NCBI RefSeq assembly: GCF_014529535.1
Contig: NW_023503313.1
Span: forward strand, 1,756,081 to 1,820,080
From: Bradysia coprophila
Lineage: Eukaryota > Arthropoda > Insecta > Diptera > Sciaridae
Length of the DNA: 64,000 nucleotides
Reading direction: 5' to 3'
Shown: one piece after another, positions 61,794-64,000 of the stretch
How the letters are laid out: each line of letters opens with the position of its first letter
How positions within the stretch are numbered: position 1 is the first letter of the stretch
Program-made: the position numbers and the translations under genes
The notes under the pieces: model-generated
Seen by the model: the letters and a program-made list of their open reading frames with translations, nothing else
Told to the model about the DNA's origin: nothing
Database searches by the model: none

Positions 61794-62219
61794 ATGTCTT
61801 CGATCACTGTTGTGCCAGGGGCGAAAAAACTGCGTCCCATTTGCAAGGCCTTAGGTCTGCTGCCGCAAAAGGGTAGCAAAGCCGAACTTGAGCAACGTCT
61901 AACCGAGCATGGTTTGACATTGCAGGAAATCATTTTCCGAGCGACCACCAATGTTGCACCACCCACGATTTGGCCGAACAGTTTCGGAACCTGAAACATC
62001 AAAATCCGATCTATGCAACTGCACTTCCGACATACATTTATGATGTACCGGGGGAAAAATCTTTGCGAAAGATGTTCAAAGAATTCTGAAGCAGTTCGGC
62101 AACAAAGTCGATCTGGTCAAGAGTTTGGTCGGTCACGGTTTGACGTTCGACAACATTCTCGATATGACCGCGACTCCACCATTATTATGCGGTTCTAAAA
62201 TACATTTTATCAAAACTCA
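61794..62219 (+). pseudogene. Broken gene with two SAP-like repeats
   Basis: The first frame (61794-61994, ATG start, 66 codons) contains KLRPICKALGLLPQKGSKAE then LEQRLTEHGLTLQEI, resembling a SAP-type helix-extended-helix unit. From about 61960 the sense continues in a second frame (LAEQFRNLKHQNPIYATALP) and from about 62065 in a third (FAKDVQRILKQFG, VDLVKSLVGHGLTFDNIL), where a second similar helical repeat ends in a TAG at 62217-62219. Two frame changes over 430 bp without GT/AG junctions suggest a decayed gene, or an error-containing or unusually spliced one. No function is assigned; SAP similarity is by eye. Confidence 0.4.
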
Positions 62220-64000
62220 GTTCGCATAGGTATGTTTGCCTTATGAAGCTCTGAAAAAACTTTCATATGGCCACATATGTATTTCTCCATTCACAATTTT
62301 TAAATCACGTTACCAATTCGATGACAATATTTTCGCTCACCTAAAACTAAATAACGCTCGAATATAACCATTAATGCGCAAATCTCTCGCCAAACTCTCC
62401 ATTCTAAACTCTATGACTGCAAAAAACTGAAAATGGGAGGATGGTGAACCAATAATACTGAAGGAGAGTAAATTTCAAACGACTTTTTTATTTTCCAAAA
62501 GTGAAAAGTAAATGAAGACTAAAATGCAAATCTAATATGGTTCAAGTCGTGTACATCGGATTGTAACATAGAAACACCGAAATCTTTCTACGCCGTTGAT
62601 TCAGTTAGCCCAAAGCCCAAAGGGTTGACAGAGTCAGTTCTCAAAATTGCTGCTTCACTATTATCAATGTTATGATGTTAGCTTTCGTTCGTTAAGTACC
62701 TACAGAGAATCGTTTGCACTAGGCACAGGGGGTCGTTCGTGTAATGGTTTGCTTTTAAATGAAATATCTTATGTTTGCCCTACTATCTTTCACTTAGATG
62801 ACATCGATAAAGTCGATGATTGTTTAAAAATTTGTAGGTTGTCGAATGTTCAGTTTTCTATTGTTATTAGCGGGTCATGTTAAGTATATCGATGCAAAGG
62901 TCACTGGCAAAATAAGATTAGAGTAACACATTTACAATTGACGTACCTGATGTATTTACTGGTACATATTCTGAATGGTGATTTCTGAAAAAGCCCAACG
63001 AATTGATTGACACGTCACTTTTTAATAGAACCGAAGACTTTTAAAAATAAGTTGGTCGGCGTAAACATTCTAAAGTTTTTATTATTACAAAACTCAGGCA
63101 TGACTTTTTCGTAGTTTAATTTCTAATGTCCAACCAATGTCCTATTCTGCCAGAAAAAAAGACATTGTAAAATGTCCGTTTTCCTGTTTTGAGCTCGATC
63201 ATTTCTATTTCGTATTATAGCTGCCTTGTCCTAACATAAAATGAATTTAAGTCAATTAGATGAAGCGATTATTTTTAATCTAAAATTTACAAATACGCGA
63301 AAATATAATAAAACAAAATCAAAAAAAAAATAATTATGATGTAATGATTGAACGGTAAGAAACAATTTTCGTTTTTATTTATTTCGTTAAGATACCCACC
63401 ACCAAGCCAGTTACACACATACAATAGGTATGAGCTTTTCATTTATCATTTTTCTGGGGCACCCTATGTTCAACGAGTGAATTTCATTGGAAATCTAGGT
63501 CTTCTTTGCAAAAGTTACACCATTTTTCAGTTAAACTATGTACCCGATAATGGTGACTTCAAACCTGGTTTGCAAAATATAGGGAGAATATTTAGAGTAT
63601 GCCTTACACTGAAGAATGTAGGTAATTTGTGAATACCCCTATAGATGTAACCTCTCATGTTTAAAAAAAAGGTTCTGGGAAACCAGAGGAGTGCCGCTCG
63701 AAAATTGACATTTATGAAGTCCAACGCAGCCCAAATTTTGGAATTTCGTATATTTTGTACAAGTTAAAAATGTAAAAAAAATATGGAGTTTCGGTAAAGA
63801 ATATTGGTTTTCAATTATGTTTCATTTACGTCTAGCATACACCACACTCTACTCAGTCTTCTTCTTTTGAATATTTTATTTATGGTAACTCTGATGATGC
63901 AGATAGCCTCTTTTAAGAAATCAACCTTTAAGACAGGTCCATTCAGATTGTGAGGGTTTGGCCTTCGAACCCAACCCGGCCCAACGCGACTCTGAATAGT
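62220..64000. other. Intergenic, no gene seen
   Basis: No recognisable coding sequence, RNA gene or clear repeat unit. Ends in a short GC-richer stretch with CCCAACCCGGCCCAACGCG. Confidence 0.45.

Overview
The window is AT-rich, intron-bearing eukaryotic DNA dense in small non-autonomous transposons. Predicted proteins match Drosophila orthologues almost residue for residue in conserved blocks, so the source is an insect, most probably a dipteran. The species cannot be fixed from the sequence. No prokaryotic, plasmid or phage features were seen.

Four multi-exon protein-coding genes, all on the + strand, could be reassembled by hand with consistent splice phases and GT/AG junctions. (1) 5943-19870: Gprk2, a G-protein-coupled receptor kinase of the GRK4/5/6 type, 12 exons, 625 aa. 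(2) 24530-27587: a secreted astacin zinc metalloprotease, 8 exons, 381 aa, whose C-terminus reads as a ricin-type beta-trefoil lectin domain. (3) 32006-33720: a secreted lysyl-oxidase-like enzyme with two SRCR domains, 5 exons, 490 aa. (4) 49320-59216: Pde6, a GAF-domain cGMP phosphodiesterase ending in a CaaX box, 14 exons, 1007 aa. These are separate loci in signalling (Gprk2, Pde6) and extracellular matrix or secretion (astacin, LOX). Nothing in the sequence shows that they work as one pathway. A fifth, broken coding segment with two SAP-like repeats lies at 61794-62219.

The rest is intronic and intergenic DNA, including a 15-kb gene-free stretch (33.8-49.3 kb). It holds many inverted-repeat elements. 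Three are supported by 8-bp target-site duplications (hAT-type MITEs at 15921-16082, 30739-30882 and 34844-35511) and one by a 9-bp duplication (34637-34822). There is a foldback family (21000-22102, 29898-30357), a three-copy MITE family (24.0, 45.4 and 46.2 kb), remnants of at least two non-LTR retrotransposons, a further transposon ORF inside a TIR-bounded unit, a 25-copy palindromic minisatellite in a Pde6 intron and a 256-bp tandem duplication just upstream of Pde6.

The most unusual structures are a cluster of sequence-unrelated perfect or near-perfect hairpins at 29.2-29.7 kb (with further hairpins elsewhere) that share short loop motifs such as GCCGAAGGC and GAAGTCGAG, the astacin-lectin architecture, and an 87-nt in-frame, stop-free intron in the last part of Pde6.
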